A DNA stretch of 64,000 nucleotides from positions 123,706,880 to 123,770,879 of the forward strand of contig CM051456.1 in assembly GCA_028274465.1 (NCBI GenBank), given 5' to 3'. The notes beneath the pieces were generated by a model. It saw only the letters and a list, made by a program, of their open reading frames with translations, was not told where the DNA came from and did no database searches. Positions 50,571 through 62,479 of the stretch are shown here, piece by piece. The position numbers and the translations under genes are program-made. Each line of letters starts with the position of its first letter. The stretch's first letter is position 1. The DNA comes from Plantago ovata. Its lineage: Eukaryota; Streptophyta; Magnoliopsida; Lamiales; Plantaginaceae.

Positions 50571-52085
50571 CAATTCGGGTGTTTAGGACTGAACGTTGAG
50601 ATATCTAACTAGTTGACATAGGGGTATATGTTCAGTTCCAGCATTTGGTGATATAACTTCATAGTATATGTTTAGATGATGTTAGTATGCCAGACAAAAG
50701 ATCTCTGTAAATCACTCTTATTAGTTATTACCATTCTTTATTCTTTCATACTTCCATACCCAGAAATTAATCTAAAGATTTTATACAGTAGAGCATGTGT
50801 ATAAGAGTCGGCAATTTGATTTAGAAGTGACATTGAGAAAGTACGAAGAAATATTTCATGTTGGCTTTGAATTGATCAATGTTGCATGTCAAATTCTTGA
50901 GTTTAGGTTATAATAATTGATGCTACCGTAGTCCGTAGATGGTTTTAATTTTGATGTTGAGATGTTCAATGTTGCATTGCATGTTATGAGTAAAATTTTG
51001 AGGTTAGGTTATAGTAGCAATGTTTGACGTTGATGTTACTACATATATGAATGTTTAATTGTTGCTACAAAAATGGTCAATGTTAAATTCTAAAACTCCA
51101 AGGAGCTAGTCAAGAGTAAAAATTCTTGAGTCGGCGACTATAACCAAAACCGTAACTCCGTAAGAGACGAAACAAAACATGGTTAATGGTGATGGTTTAC
51201 AGATTTCGGCCTACTCACTCTTAACAAGTAGTTCAGAATTTTATGGAGCTTTGAGGAAGTTGTATGGAATGTCATCATGGATCTCTTTGCCATAAGAGTT
51301 TTTAACAGCGCATAAGAAGACTGCCCAATCCCAGGCATATGAACATCTGTCATGGAAAGAGCGGGAAATAACGGAGAAGGTACAACCTGTTCTTCACAAG
51401 GATCACGATACAGACAACATCATGAGATTGAAATAATATGGCGACGCGATGATTGGAACACACAAAACGCAGGAGAAAGATTCAACTAAGATTCCCAAAT
51501 CCAAAATCTTTTGCAATCCTACGCAAACAAGGAGTATGATAACTATGGCTGCAAATCGTGGCAACTTTCAGCCGGGTTATAACAGACACGATATAATTAT
51601 TAGGAAGAATTAGCAACTATTTCTACATCACTAGAAGATTCAATTAGTTATTCTAGCTTCATCTCAGTAGTATATCAGTAGTGTTTCATTAATTAGCAGC
51701 TGCTGCTAGCATCCTGTAGATTTGATCTTGGTATCAACTTTGAACTGCAGCGAAATATTGTACACAGACAACAGTACGAGCTAGGAAGAAATCAACAGTG
51801 AGTTTCAGAAAGAATATAGCGAAGCAAGTGATTAATAGTGTTCCGCTGTTACTAGCATGCCATCAAATTGATGCACAGTAACAAATACTACTTGTATACG
51901 TCATGTCACAACAAGTCAACAAGCACTAACAAGGGCTGAATATTCACCAGTATTATTCCTCAAACATTACATTGACCAACACATAGTAAATACAGAGGCA
52001 AAGGGAAAACAAGATAAGGTTTCAGACTTCTTAATACGCACACATATTGCCACGAAACATAAACTGCACTATAAGTGCCAAGACC
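50571..52085. other. Spacer between convergent PP2C and ISU1 genes
   Basis: Contains the two 3'UTRs. At 50870-51010 a segment with TCAATGTTGCAT and GAGGTTAGGTTATA is present in two diverged copies. No further gene was recognised. Confidence 0.5.
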
Positions 52086-54197
52086 TCAAGCCTCAGCAGC
52101 TTTGTCCGTAGCTGTAGCAGTCGACTTCGTACGCTTTGATTCGTAATCTTTCACTGCTGCCTTTATTGCATCCTCTGCAAGCATGCTGCAGTGGAGTTTA
52201 ACTGGTGGAAGAGAAAGATGTTTTGCAATTTCCCTGCAGTTCCAAAAACCATTAACATCTTGACATGGAAACTACCCAAAGACACATTTAGCAATTTCCA
52301 TAACCCTTACAGTCAAAAACCACAACCACCAAAACACGACAATACGACATGTAAAACCCATTAAAATACATGAAGGTCATATAATAGAAGACAATTTAAA
52401 AGGAAATATATTCTAGAACTCTAAATTTCCAATATAACACCACAAAGAGAGCAGTGCATTGTATTCATCCAGAATACCTTTTTTTTAACACATTGGACTA
52501 ATAGATCAGTGCATTATATCCATCCAGAATCTTTTTTTATTTTTTATTTTTGTGAACCTAATACTAACTACGAGTAGTTCAGGGGCCTGTCAATGGTTTG
52601 TAACCACTCAAAACCCAGACCAGAAGTTAGCCACTGGGCCTAAACCCGACCACAAGAAGAAAAACCAGATCCAGAACGGTGAATTTAGCTGATTCTATGG
52701 GTAAAAAAGCTTTTTCTGTGATTTCACATGTATTCTCTCTGTCACACCTAGGGGTACTCTTTCAGAGATCTTGATTCTTCCTATCCCATCCGCAGATAGA
52801 ATCTTATTCCTACCCTCATCAGAGACCTACAAAAACTCAGAAGCCTCGGAAATGAGGCAAGACCTGTGGAAAGCTACTCTGATCTACTCTTCCCATTTTC
52901 ACTTTGGGAGAACAAAGATTACTCACTTAGGGATTTGGGGAGGAAAAAGATGGATTGGGGATTTTGGGAATTGTTGCAATGAGTAGTAGAGTTGAGATTA
53001 TACAAGCAGATTAATCATGCTCAAATATTCATGGATTTTGTAGATAGATTGATAACAGAAGATGCAAGATGACATTATGGATTTTCTACATACCCTTCCG
53101 ATCGGGTCGCTCAGGCCAGTTAGGCTTCAGTTGTAATTGACCCGTTATCCACCACCCACCAGTTGCGCATTTTAAAACCAGACCACAACCACATAGCCTA
53201 ACAGCAATGGGCTTTAAATGGATTGGGTATGGGAGAGGGCAGATTGCACCCATTGACAAGCCTAGTTCAGTAGCTGAGTCCGACATGCACAATTATGTAA
53301 CATATTGAAGGCAGGCACAGCAAACTCTATTTACACTGAGCTGATAAAAAACTGATCTATTTACCAAGAGTATCACATATGATACCAGTTTTCTTCCTAA
53401 GAACTGCCATGCCTATGAATATGATATGAATTAATACCCAAAAAAAAACAAGCAGCGATAGTAGACAAGAACAGAACCAAATGAGGACACTACAGATTAA
53501 AAGGTAATCGTAGAAACTTACGTATTCTTGATGGTGAGAACTTCCTCCATTTCTTTGCCTTTCACCCACTCAGTTGCTGAAAATATAATACTCATATTAG
53601 CCAGAGCCCCATAACAACATGAAAAGACATAGATCCTTGACCATTCATAGGTAGGATTCAAATTGCACAAATCCACAAGCACACGATCTAAAGTGAAACT
53701 AAGTTATTGCAGGTAAGAACACTCGGCTGTGCGATTAATCTATGATTCTATACATAAATTAACCAGTATCATTTCTGAAACAACCAATATGGCAATATCA
53801 AAGTCAAACATTACTCAACATCAAAATATAATAAAAATCATTCCAGCACATAGAAAAAACAAACAATAGCGAATCAATTGATTAGAAACGAACCAACAGA
53901 CGAAGAGGCAATGGCGGAACCGCAACCAAAGGTCTTAAAGCAAGCATCCACAATCTTTCCAGTGGTCTCGTCAACCCTAATTTGCAGCTTCATCACATCA
54001 CCGCAAGCAGGTGCTCCGACCAATCCGGTACCTACGCTGGGATCGGTTTTGTCGAACGACCCGACGTTCCTAGGATTTTCGTAGTGATCGACCACCCTCT
54101 CGTGGTACATACGGCTGGAAGCCGCAGCTCCGGCCCGTGTAGGCGCCGTCGATCGGAGGGCTTGCGTGAGAAACTTGCTAGCTGCGTGCTTCAACAT
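52086..54197 (-). CDS. ISU1: Iron-sulfur cluster assembly scaffold ISCU/ISU1, mitochondrial
   Basis: Three exons, 54197-53894, 53576-53522 and 52233-52086, giving 168 residues (167 in Arabidopsis ISU1). Scaffold on which the NFS1-frataxin machinery builds [2Fe-2S] clusters in mitochondria. The N-terminal 30 or so residues (MLKHAASKFLTQALRSTAPT) are an Arg-rich, hydroxylated mitochondrial presequence. The mature part starts YHERVVDHYENPRNVGSFDK. The three cluster cysteines are in GAPACGDV, FKTFGCGSAI and LHCSML, and the chaperone-binding LPPVK is intact. The tail ESKRTKSTATATDKAAEA is the variable plant extension. The frame is open 48 codons further upstream, but MLKHAAS matches the family start. 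Intron 2 (52234-53521) contains a hAT-like insertion. Confidence 0.96.
52583..53262. mobile_element. Non-autonomous hAT-like element, 680 bp, in ISU1 intron 2
   Basis: TAGTTCAG is repeated exactly on both sides (52575-52582 and 53263-53270), an 8-bp duplication. The termini GGGCCTGTCAATGG and CCATTGACAAGCC are inverted repeats. The inside has no transposase frame. It differs in sequence from the hAT-like element at 7755. It lies well inside the intron, away from splice sites, and so should be neutral for splicing. Confidence 0.82.
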
Positions 54198-54640
54198 GAT
54201 TTGAGAATGAATTGGATTGATTTTTTGATTTTCAGGGTTTGTATAGTTTTGGGGATTTTTTTTCTGGAATAAAAAGGAGTGAGACGTGGAAGCTTTTGTG
54301 GATGAGATGACAGAGACAGAGTCGGTTCGGATCAAGGCCACTTTACGATTTAGAGCGAAATGTGTTAATGTGATGCGCGGATGTGTTGTGTTTCGTTCAC
54401 GATTGGTGCGCAGTAATTAGGTCTCTGGGCTTTTCTTCATTTTCAATGTTTTGGGCTTAAGCTATGGGCCAAAATTGGTAATGCCAACAAATTCTGTCCT
54501 TCTAATGTACCATTTTGCTCAAAAGTTTCTCGTCATTTCTTTTAAAAATATATAATTATTGCAGGATTGTGGAAATTTCGGAATGCAACAATTTTTTAGG
54601 ATAAACCAGTTGATATTTCTGGTTTTTGTACATCTATAAC
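54198..54640. other. ISU1 5' flank and spacer
   Basis: The ISU1 leader and promoter on the minus strand. No TATA box could be placed with confidence. Confidence 0.4.
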
Positions 54641-54643
54641 TAA

Positions 54644-54783
54644 GGATTTGTTCTCTTCGTCTGAAAAAGTCTGAACTGAACTTATTTGTAGTAAAAATAC
54701 TACTAGTCAAATCTAAACTGAACTGAACTGATGAACTGATTTGAACTGAATTTAATCAATTTTCAGATGAAAATAACAGAGCC
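54644..54783. mobile_element. GAACT-family Tourist-like MITE, copy 5 (140 bp)
   Basis: Flanked by TAA on both sides (54641-54643, 54784-54786). The ends are GGATTTGTTCTCTTCGTCTG and the complement of GGCTCTGTTATTTTCATCTG. It contains AAACTGAACTGAACTGATGA and the terminal-proximal AATCAATTTTCAGATG. It is shorter than copy 1 but clearly the same family. Confidence 0.82.
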
Positions 54784-54789
54784 TAAAAC

Positions 54790-56520
54790 TTTTATACAGA
54801 GACTGGATTTGGAGTGTAAATACTCTAAGAGAACTGTGAATAGTATTATTTCAGGACTGTATTTTTAAAAAGTGTCTAACATAGGTTTCCTCTGGAGGAA
54901 CTAGTTCTCTAACTGTTTGCCAAGTGTGGTTTTCTAGTTTATTTGCTTAAAAGGTTCTACTTGCTGCTGGATTTGTTAAAAACATTAGATGCTTCATAAT
55001 CATTTGGGTCAAGTATGGCTTTTGCCAATGGTATTTTGGCTTCTCTCTAGTTGTACCATTGAAGCCCTGAGAGTTTGGAGAAAACAGTAGAAATGGATGG
55101 CATGATTTGCACCTCCACTATAGTAGAAAGAAACTCGTAAACTTGGTTCATTGCTTTGAAACTGGTGGAGTATCTGGAACCCATAACGCAGATTTAGATC
55201 ACAGGCTTGCTCCTGGAGTTCAAATGGTTGAAATTAGCAAGATTGTATTCATTTTAAAGCTTGTATAGATCATAGTCTTTTGCACTAGAGTTTATACAAC
55301 TCGTGCTACAGTGTTGTCATTCCATTATTCCATTAGTTGCGATGATAGTTGGAACTCTCTCGATGTATGAGTAAAAATACTGGAAATTTATACATATTGG
55401 GGTATGCCCCCCTCTTAGCTATGTACATACTTTTGGACTTCAATGGATATAAACGTTTAAAGAAAAAAATTAGATAAAGGTTGTTGTTGTTTTTTTTTTT
55501 TTTTTGAAACAACAAATGTCAATCTTATGCCTATGTTGGAATTTGAACCCCGGTTGATTCTAATTTGAAGTGTGTAACAGTCTAAACTATAAGGTTTTTT
55601 GAATAGATTTTGAGACTAAATTTTTTATTTTGGTGAAAATTGAGTTTTTTTTTTCTTCGAAAGCTTAAAATTTTTGGAATGAGTTATGAAAAATTGTACT
55701 TGGTGACTTGGTGGTGTTTGAATATATGAATGATGTAAAATAATGATAAAGAAAAAAGTAGTGATAACGTATAAAACTAGTAATTTTAAATTTGAGTAGT
55801 GATGATGAAAAATGATGTAATTTTGATGTAGTGAAATTGTTTCAACTTTAGACGATAATCCACCTCCAAAACCAAATTACATGACTCTCAGGGAGATGGA
55901 AAATAGAAAATTGAAAATCATGCCTGGAATTTCAATTCAAATTCCAGACACACACTCACACAGTAGAAGTTTTAATGTTTTATGACCTTCACAACTCACA
56001 AGTCACAACACAAGACTCCACAACTCGCAAATTTATTTTAAGTCATTTAAAAAAAAGAAAAAAATTTCTTGTTCTGGCAATAGCATTGAAATTTTCTTTT
56101 TAAAGGGCTGGGTGGCAGGGTGGGACTCTATTCTGGCAATAGCAGCACTACGGTACGAACGGGACCTGAAACGAACCATTCTCCTTGATTCTTCTTCCTC
56201 CCGAGAATCACCCTCTCTTCTGCTAAACATCCGACCCTGGGCGTAGAGCCGTCGTCCAAAGCTGTGGTATGTGAGCCGTTCTTGTCATTTTCATTGCTTT
56301 CTTTTGTTCTGTAGTAATTATTTCTTGTGTTCTTGAGGATTTCTCCGAGTAGAACGATCAATCAGTGTAAATTGTGTATAAATTGCAGTAAATGTTAATT
56401 TATATGTTCAATTGTAGTTGTATTTCATCCAAAATTGGCTAGACATCGTGTTGTTATGTGTGTATTAGCAGAGCACTGAAACCCTAACCCTAGTTTTAAA
56501 TTTGGGATTTTCAGAAGAAA
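54790..56520. other. Spacer, SINE-like fragment and ING2 leader
   Basis: Non-coding. A possible ING2 5'UTR intron is suggested by a donor-like GCTGTG/GTATGTG at about 56266 and an acceptor TTTTCAG at about 56514, 30 bp before the ATG. Confidence 0.45.
55486..55605 (-). mobile_element. Probable tRNA-derived SINE, minus strand
   Basis: On the minus strand: TAGTTTAGACTG (box-A-like), 30-35 nt later GGGGTTCAAATTCC (box-B-like), then CATTTGTTGTTTC followed by an A run (plus-strand T run at about 55488-55506). Order and spacing fit a plant SINE with its poly(A) tail. Flanking duplication is weak (AAGGTT-like), so the ends are approximate. Confidence 0.5.
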
Positions 56521-56545
56521 GTGTATCAGTCATTTAGGCGAAAGC

Positions 56546-57277
56546 ATGGCGATTGCGAGGACCGGTGTTTATGTTGATGACTATTTGGAGTATTCGAGCA
56601 CGTTACCAGCTGAGCTTCAGAGGCTTCTCAACACAGTTCGGGAGCTGGATGACAGGTCCCAATCAATGCTGAATCAGACTAGACAGCAAACCAAGTTCTA
56701 TTGCCTCGGTATGACATCTCAAGAGGGGTCCTTGTTAAAGGAGATCGAGGCGAACCAGGATAATGCTCTCAGCCTTTGCACTGAGAAGGTCTTATTGGCG
56801 CGACAAGCTCGTGACCTTATTGATAGTCATATCAAACGTCTGGATGAAGATCTTAACAATTTCTCTGAAGACCTTAAACAAGAAGGAAAAATAGCTCCAG
56901 ATGAACCAGCTGTGCTTCCTCCCCTGCCTCTGGTTCCTAAGATTGAGAAGCGCCAAGGAGTTTATGGCGGAACTCCTCCGTCCAAGAAGCTTATTGTTTA
57001 CAAGGATAGGGATTCGGATAGAGACTTTGAGCTTATGCCTCCACCTGGTAGCATCAAGAAAGATTTTGCTTCACCTGTTGAGCTTGAGCAACCGATTGAT
57101 CCAAATGAACCCACTTACTGCGTCTGTCATCAGGTGTCTTTCGGAGATATGATTGCTTGTGACAATGATAACTGCCAAGGTGGTGAATGGTTTCATTATG
57201 CTTGTGTTGGCTTGACTCCAGAGACGAGATTCAAAGGGAAGTGGTTTTGCCCAACATGCAGACAATCATCTCATTGA
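56546..57277 (+). CDS. ING2: PHD finger protein ING2, 243 residues, no intron in the coding region
   Basis: Inhibitor-of-growth family chromatin reader; its C-terminal PHD finger binds histone H3 trimethylated at Lys4 in the nucleus. The N-terminal ING helical domain (about residues 10-110) reads [20 protein letters not shown] and [21 protein letters not shown] middle linker holds [12 protein letters not shown]. The PHD finger (about 190-238) has the C4HC3 set in [30 protein letters not shown] and WFCPTCR. It matches Arabidopsis ING2 (At1g54390) almost throughout but lacks about 20 residues just after [12 protein letters not shown], where Arabidopsis has a Gly/Asn/Glu-rich insert. The uninterrupted frame is unusual because I recall the Arabidopsis gene as having several introns. 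Confidence 0.94.
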   Translation: MAIARTGVYVDDYLEYSSTLPAELQRLLNTVRELDDRSQSMLNQTRQQTKFYCLGMTSQEGSLLKEIEANQDNALSLCTEKVLLARQARDLIDSHIKRLDEDLNNFSEDLKQEGKIAPDEPAVLPPLPLVPKIEKRQGVYGGTPPSKKLIVYKDRDSDRDFELMPPPGSIKKDFASPVELEQPIDPNEPTYCVCHQVSFGDMIACDNDNCQGGEWFHYACVGLTPETRFKGKWFCPTCRQSSH

Positions 57278-59380
57278 CATGTGTGATGAAGTTGAAATGG
57301 AGTATATAGTCAAATTTTCTGCTTTTATTGGGGAGGTAATGGGCATGAAATGATGAATGAATATCCGTAAGTGAATGATTAGATAAGAGTGAATTGAAAT
57401 AGTGGCACCGTGCTTTTTGTACTCAATCGAGAGGACAGCAAACCAAGGGTTCACTGGTCTGGCTATTGTTTGTTTACAAGGTAACATGTTTGATCTCTTG
57501 AGAAGGTCAATTTCATGTACTTTGACTTTTGATTGTTTGAATTTAGTTGTTGATTCCACTTGTCAGTTATGCATTCTGTTAAATCCTGTTTTGACTGATA
57601 GCAATTTTTCTTGCATTCACCTGTACATGAACTATATATCTGAGAACTAATGGGCTACATAATGATTTATTCTCCTATGATACTGTAACTGGATCATCTT
57701 ATAAGTTTGATCTCCCAATTATTTGCAGGAATATATGTTTTTTTTTTTTTAATGGTGGAAAAATATTCTAGAATGGATATCATAATGTGTCTGTCCAAAA
57801 ACCTTAAAAAGAAAACATATTGAATTTTATAACCGTAAAACTTATCTTTTGTCCACATTATTATGCAACCTCAATTTCACAATTAGTTTTCTATTAAATT
57901 GGACATTTATAATCAACATTGACATTGATTGTACATGGATCATTAAGGTGCTATTTATTATCACTAAATTATACTTTTGAACTGTGGTTTCTCTTTCTAC
58001 CTGCAATCAAAGTTCTGTATATCTAGAATTCATTTCTAGAGTCAAATTATGTTCTAAAGTAGTATGAGAGTTCAGTTATTATGAGATTAAATTCATAAAT
58101 AAATTTGTGCACTGTTCCCTGGTTCCCAAGCTGGATTGAAGGGTTAATAATGACTGTAGAAAAAAATTTGGCCTGTGTTTCATAAACTCATGTACAATTG
58201 CACATTGAGTGCACATAATCAACCAAAGTGTAACGAAGAATAAGAAAATATTCATTTCGTGTAGAACCACCCAAAAGGCAACAACTAATACAAGCTGGAA
58301 GTTGAATTCAATTTTTTTTTAAAATAAATTTCTGTACATACTTTAATTAGTTTAATCCGAGTTGTGCTTGAGCAAATTTTCCTGTATGCAAAATGAGCCA
58401 AGGAGAAACTGGCGAGCAAGACATAACAACAACTAAGTCTTTTACCCTGTGAAATTAGTGCATGCAAGACGAACTAATAGTAGAAGAATTGAGGTGGGAA
58501 CACAAACCAATAATAGAGTTACGTTAGGTCTATAATATTATTGAATTAAGTTTTATCTACCTTGTTAGCTAATGGGAGTATTGTAAAACTGGTGAAAGGA
58601 TTTGAGTTAAACAGTTTTCCACTTTTCCTAAACAGTATGGTGTGAGAGAGAAATAATTATGCTATGCCCTTGTTTATGTTTAAAAGACGCAGTGATTCCT
58701 TGAGCATTGGCTTTTGATATCCATAGTAGTAACATTAAGAGTAGGAAGACTACTTAGTACTGACCAAAATACTTATTTATGTTGTAATAAAAAAGCATCA
58801 TTGTGTTTGTGAATGCGAATCTTTGACCTATGAATATCACCACCCACATAGTGTTAGTAATTAAGTTGTTATTTTCGACATGTAATTTTTATTTGATGAT
58901 ATTTTGCATGGTCAACATCAATTGTTCCTAAATCTTTTGCTGAACCCTTTTTCCGTTGACTGTCAAACTGATAGATGCAAATGTAGATGATTGTTAATTG
59001 TTCACGACTTGACGGGTAAATTTGGCAATCCAAATTGCAGACATATTGACCAGTAAATGTGTAATCTGAGATTTTTGGGAAAAACAACACTTAAATTTAG
59101 ACACTATAATTATCTGTAGTAGTGAATAAATAAAGTTTCAGCAGATTTAGTGTGTATGACCTTGACATTACCTTTATCTAGAAAAATAATAAATCACTAT
59201 CTTATATTTACTGGGAAAGTATCATAATTGAGATCTGATTTACAATTTTATTATAAGTAAATTGTTTAAATTTTCTTTGAAGGAAGGTGTAATTTGATTC
59301 CTAGCCAATTCCCAATCGTTAGATTAGCACACGGCTTTAGACGGTTTAGATGAAATATCAATGCATTTAATGTCTTTTAC
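57278..59380. other. ING2 3' flank and spacer before the MYB gene
   Basis: 3'UTR followed by AT-rich intergenic DNA. No coding exon or repeat with clear borders was recognised. Confidence 0.45.
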
Positions 59381-59385
59381 TTGCT

Positions 59386-59393
59386 TATAAATA
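59386..59393 (+). promoter_or_regulatory. TATA box of the MYB gene
   Basis: TATAAATA after TTGCT, 137 bp upstream of the chosen start codon. The leader that follows contains a tandem duplication of CCTTCTTGTTC...CTCTTGCTTTCATCTTC (59437-59472 and 59494-59520). Confidence 0.65.
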
Positions 59394-59522
59394 TGAAACT
59401 TAACTGAAATGTGAGAGACACGGATAAAGGTTTTATCCTTCTTGTTCCTTTGTTCTCTTGCTTTCATCTTCTTCATTAATTCATCTTTCTTATCCTTCTT
59501 GTTCTCTTGCTTTCATCTTCCA

Positions 59523-61632
59523 ATGGATTATGAAAAATGTGGAAATGACTACATTTCCCCTCGTCTTCCAATTGGTCTGTCCAACAGTAACTTGAAACCT
59601 GAAGTAGTAGCTGATGATTTTAAGTGTGTAGATAATTTCTGTTCAAGTTACCTCCAAAGTTTTGATAATCTTGATAATTTTCCGTTGGAGACCTCTTTGT
59701 CTAATCTGGACCTTCAGATCCACGCTAATGCTTATGATCCTTTTGATCCCTTCTGCCATGACTCTTCGGATTTCACATTGTATGATGTCAAGCATTTAGA
59801 GGAAAATGGTCCAGTCATCCAAAATTTCCAGGCTGGTGGATTGTTAAATCTTCCCAATTGGAAAGATTCACCTGTGGAAGTTGAAACAGCTTTAGATGTT
59901 CATGATCCTAAGCCCTTGAGCTTTGTTATGCCTATTGAAATCTCATGTGTAACCACGGATAATATCACCTGTCCGAAGAAGGATGGTACTGAAAGAAGCA
60001 CGGAGAATAATCAGAACAACCACAGCGAGAGTGAATCAACTTCGGCCAAAAATCAAGTTAAAACGAGGAAGAAGTCCAAATCGGCAAAGGGCCAGTGGAC
60101 CAACGAAGAGGACAGGTCAGAAAAGGAAAAAATGGTTTTAGATTTTCTTTTCTTTTCTTTTTTGGTTATAATTTTGTTTGATGCATTGTTCTACTTCTAA
60201 ATTCTGATTTGAGTCATTGTGGGTGTGTGTAGTATATTGATCCATCTGGTGGAGAAATATGGAGTGCGAAAGTGGTCGAGTATCGCTCAGACACTGAAGG
60301 GAAGGATAGGCAAGCAGTGCAGGGAGAGATGGCACAACCACTTGAGGCCTGATATTAAAGTTTGATTTTAAATTCTCTTAATCTTTTATTGACCTTACTT
60401 TTGGTTGTTTCTTTATACTACTCTCTGAAACATTATCAATTGTAAGAGATTTCCATTGCATATGGCTTGTTGAGCATAAAAGAATGCCTCATTAAGCCCG
60501 AGTAAATAGAGATTGAGATAACCATATTTTTCTATCGCATTACTGATGTGATTGACATTGTTTAATTGGGTGTGGGGTGTGATTTTGTTTTCGCTGTAGT
60601 GATAGTGGTGTGCTTATATTTGCTAATTGTTGTTTATGTGTTTATTAATGGAAAACTTGATTGATTTATGTCTAAGTGCTCACCCACCCCCCACCACCAC
60701 CGACCCCCCCCCCCCCCCCCTCTTCATGTGAACCCAAGGTGGTGCTGAGCAGATAGTGTTTGCTAATCACTGAGTTAGTGATAGTTGCTTCATGTCACGT
60801 CGGACATGTCGACCTCAGCACATTACACGTGCTAGTACCATTGAGCCCTCACATCTGTGTAACGGTTTAGGGGTCTGTCTGGGATACTATGCAAGGGGAT
60901 GGGACGGAGTTTAGAACTTAACGTTACAGTTGATAAATAAATAGATAGATATGGTGATATTGTCCCCATGTGTCAAATTATACTCTATCCATACCGTCTA
61001 AAGAATTACAATAGGATCATTAATTTCCTTCATTTTATAATTGTCAGAAGGATCTATGGAGTGAGGAGGAAGACAGAATTCTGATTGAAGCTCATTCAGA
61101 GGTGGGGAACAAATGGGCAGAAATTGCTAAGAGGCTTCCTGGGAGGACAGAGAACTCCATCAAGAACCATTGGAATGCGACAAAGAGGAGACAATTTTCT
61201 AGACGTAAATGCAGGACCAAATGGCCAAGGCCTAGTTCACTCCTCCAGAACTACATCAAGAGCCTCAATTTCGAGAAAGGGAGCAGCTCCAGATCAAGAC
61301 GTACCACCAATCCTGGTTTTTTCATTAATACTGCAAACAGTAATGAACATCATCCAGAAGCGAAGTTTGGCCATGCTAACTCTGTGTTACCAGATTATGA
61401 CTTTGGGGAGGTGCCAGATTTTGCATTCAATGATGTTCAAGTATTTGAAGGGAGCAGCATGGATGCATTCATGGACAGTATACCAGACTCCACCCAGGTT
61501 GGGATCCGTGATGAATCCTGTTTTGATGCTGAGTTGGCATTTGATATGCCTCCATTGGTGCAGTCTGAAGTGAAGGAGCTTGACCTCTTTGCTGAGAACA
61601 GGAATATGGATTTGATGGACATGATTTCTTGA
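59523..61632 (+). CDS. R2R3-MYB transcription factor of the MYB98/MYB118 group, 434 residues
   Basis: Three exons, 59523-60115, 60233-60359 and 61048-61632. A nuclear DNA-binding protein of the clade that in Arabidopsis includes MYB64, MYB98, MYB115, MYB118 and MYB119, regulators of female gametophyte and seed development. R2 (about residues 188-239) starts KGQWTNEED and ends [12 protein letters not shown]; its tryptophans are in [12 protein letters not shown] and RWHNHL. R3 (about 241-291) runs from [15 protein letters not shown] to [15 protein letters not shown]. It is followed by the clade-typical [24 protein letters not shown] (split here: [12 protein letters not shown], then [12 protein letters not shown]). 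The acidic N-terminus lacks known domains. An ATG 27 codons upstream in frame encodes a hydrophobic stretch derived from the duplicated leader and is unlikely to be used. Intron 2 has an 18-base C run near 60704. Confidence 0.93.
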
Positions 61633-62140
61633 ATAGGCCTCACTTCCTGAGGTAAAATAACTAAAATAATAATTGAATTAAAGAAAATATTATTTCTCGG
61701 GGACAGTATAGGTTTATCGTTTATGGTATACCTTATTTGGGTTGTTTTCAGTTGAACTAGAATGATTTGGGATAGAAGTGAACGGCGTTATTGATTTATT
61801 GAGTTGTTGGAATATTCAGTTTTCTGTATGGTGAATGTTTATTGCGTGATTGCATTACATATGGTACTAAAATTTACTTGACTTTGTCCCATTAATTATC
61901 TCCGGTGATGAATCCGTTTGTCTGGCTCCCTGCCCTATTGGGCAAATGTACTCTGTTTGAGTGCCAGTTTGCAGTTTTATCAGATTTAACTTATTGGTTT
62001 ATCCTTGATATGGCAAAGCCAATCTCTATTCCTCACAGACATTATGCTGAGGGAGGAAAAAAAAAGTAGGATGACATTTTCAAGAAAGATGAGATCGATG
62101 GCTGAAGAAGGATGTTCCCTCCCCACTTTAGTCGAATGGT
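61633..62140. other. 3' flank of the MYB gene
   Basis: Probable 3'UTR and spacer; nothing further recognised. Confidence 0.5.
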
Positions 62141-62189
62141 TATTATTCTAATAAGTTATAGGTCAGCACGGGAGGAAAAAAATTTCTGA

Positions 62190-62465
62190 CTTTGTCCGTG
62201 TTTGAGGGTGTCCTTAAAGATAGCTTCATATGCATCCATCCATCTTGATCTTTGATAGTGGCAAGCAAACCTCTACTCCACCTTCGAATTCCTTTGATCT
62301 GGAGAGGAAAATGATTTTTTGGGCCTCCCCAACTATAATCTGCAGCACACAGATCAAATCTTGCGCATGAACACACCTTTGAACCACCTTTTGCCGTGTA
62401 CATCTTAAGAAGTTCTTGGGCAAAGCTTCTTGACATTGTAGAAGAATGAATCGACGGGACATAGT
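62190..62465 (-). pseudogene. C-terminal fragment of a BAHD acyltransferase gene
   Basis: On the minus strand one frame gives RFDLCAADYSWGGPK, matching the BAHD structural motif DFGWG with its RFDLY(A)ADF context. Another frame continues LSRSKEFEGGVEVCLPLSKI KMD, matching the end of anthocyanin malonyltransferase-type enzymes (SRDFEGGLEIGLSLPKxKMD). The two halves lie in different frames, and the HXXXD-containing N-terminal part is absent, so this is a dead gene fragment of about 270 bp. It lies directly beside a gypsy fossil, which may have helped to disrupt it. Confidence 0.65.
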
Positions 62466-62479
62466 TCTTTTAAGTTAGC

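Noticed and set aside
51240-51600. Possible coding remnant between PP2C and ISU1
   Set aside because: No frame stays open and no family was recognised. Treated as spacer.
54198-54341. N-terminal extension of ISU1 (48 extra residues in frame)
   Set aside because: MLKHAASKFLTQALR is the normal mitochondrial presequence start. The extension is low-complexity leader sequence.
60700-60720. Long C run in a MYB intron considered as a regulatory i-motif
   Set aside because: A plain homopolymer is prone to slippage and sequencing error; no further evidence.
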